64,000 nt of DNA, taken from Asaia bogorensis. GTDB lineage: Bacteria > Pseudomonadota > Alphaproteobacteria > Acetobacterales > Acetobacteraceae. Shown here piece after piece: positions 63,095 through 64,000 of this stretch (positions are counted from its first letter, which is position 1; each line of letters begins with the position of its first letter). The DNA lies in assembly GCA_945873195.1 (NCBI GenBank), contig CAMCDA010000001.1, positions 35,646 through 99,645 of the forward strand. The letters run 5' to 3'. The notes below the pieces were generated by a model. It worked only from the letters and a program-made list of their open reading frames with translations. It ran no database searches and was not told the origin of the DNA. A program made the position numbers and the translations under genes.

Positions 63095-63958
63095 ATGCGA
63101 CGGATGGGTCATTTGCGGACTTGGACTTACGCGGCGGGTTTCGCGCTGTTTGCGTTTCCGGCGCTTGCCGCCCCGATGTACACGGTGACCGCGCTCGGGA
63201 CGTTAGGCGGTCCGAACAGCAAGGGCTATGGTATCAACGCCAGCGGGCAGGTCACGGGTTGGGCTCAAACCATCACGAATCACCAACATGCTTTCCGTTT
63301 TGATGGCACGACCATGCAAGGCATTGGCACTATTGCGGGCGTTAACACTGTAGGCCAAGGCATAAATGCCTCTGGACACGTCGCGGGCTTTTCTACCCTT
63401 ACCAGTAATCCTGGCCTCCGCGCCTTTCGCTACGACGGCTCAACAATGCAGCTTCTCGGGACATTCGGGGGATCAGAGAGCCGAGGCTACGCCATCAATG
63501 CCAGCGGACAGGTTGCAGGTTTCGCCACGAACCAGTTTGGCAATGCACATACTTTCCGCTACAGCGGTTTCACCATGCAGGACCTCGGGACATTCGGGGG
63601 ATCGATCAGTTACGGATTCGGCATAAACGGCAGCGGACACGTCACGGGTACGGCCGCCCTGACTGGAAATACCGGCCAACATGCTTTCGTCCACAATGGA
63701 TCCACCATGCAGGACCTCGGCACACTTGGGGGGGAAAGCAGTACTGGCATGGCCATTAACGCCAGTGGGCAGGTCACGGGTTGGGCTCACATCACAGGTA
63801 ATTCCGCCCTGCACGCGTTTTTCTATGACGGCTCAACCATGCACGATCTTGGCCCACATTTAACAGCCACTCAAATAAACTCCGTCTTATCAGATATTTA
63901 CGGTCCATCTGCAGCCCGAGTGGCACTACATCCGCGTCATCCTCGGGTCACATCGTGA
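63095..63958 (+). CDS. HAF-repeat containing secreted protein
   Basis: Signal peptide; five ~45-aa repeats YGINASGQVTGWA...HAFRFDGTTMQ.LGT.GG. Confidence 0.85.
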   Translation: MRRMGHLRTWTYAAGFALFAFPALAAPMYTVTALGTLGGPNSKGYGINASGQVTGWAQTITNHQHAFRFDGTTMQGIGTIAGVNTVGQGINASGHVAGFSTLTSNPGLRAFRYDGSTMQLLGTFGGSESRGYAINASGQVAGFATNQFGNAHTFRYSGFTMQDLGTFGGSISYGFGINGSGHVTGTAALTGNTGQHAFVHNGSTMQDLGTLGGESSTGMAINASGQVTGWAHITGNSALHAFFYDGSTMHDLGPHLTATQINSVLSDIYGPSAARVALHPRHPRVTS

Positions 63959-64000
63959 ATTTGCGCACCCCGCCAGGAGCGGCGTCGATGCCCAGAGTGT

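Overview
GC-rich alphaproteobacterial chromosome segment, Acetobacteraceae-like by gene content and repeat style (inference). About 2-21 kb is a near-complete translation super-operon: fusA | rpsL-rpsG-tuf-rpsJ-rplCDWB-rpsS-rplV-rpsC-rplP-rpmC-rpsQ-rplNXE-rpsNH-rplFR-rpsE-rpmD-rplO-secY-adk-rpsMK-rpoA-rplQ. fusA is displaced upstream of rpsL behind its own terminator. About 21-50 kb is accessory metabolism: dehydrogenases, beta-propeller plus sterol desaturase, a zeta-toxin-like pair, an OYE reductase, a frameshifted nitroreductase, glycosyltransferases, a PEP-CTERM choice-of-anchor A protein, a D-aminoacylase, modE-like/modA, arylamine N-acetyltransferase, agmatinase, an HpnN-like RND protein, a Rieske dioxygenase pair, a Bug receptor and a TRAP transporter. 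About 50-54 kb holds the conserved ffs(SRP RNA)-dnaX-ybaB-recR cluster. The last part carries NfeD/SPFH, AlaX-like, NUDIX, an RNA methyltransferase, a beta-helix protein, an acyl-CoA synthetase, an HGG-motif protein and a HAF-repeat protein. The most interesting unexplained structure is: (i) a candidate promoter-driven structured RNA between fusA and rpsL; (ii) several REP/REPIN-like palindromic families, including a ~230-bp palindrome and a palindromic element inserted in frame in a glycosyltransferase gene; (iii) mutually exclusive hairpins before rpsM; (iv) a 4x24-bp tandem array. I saw no CRISPR array, rRNA, tRNA or obvious transposase. No dramatic defence or biosynthetic system could be demonstrated from sequence alone.
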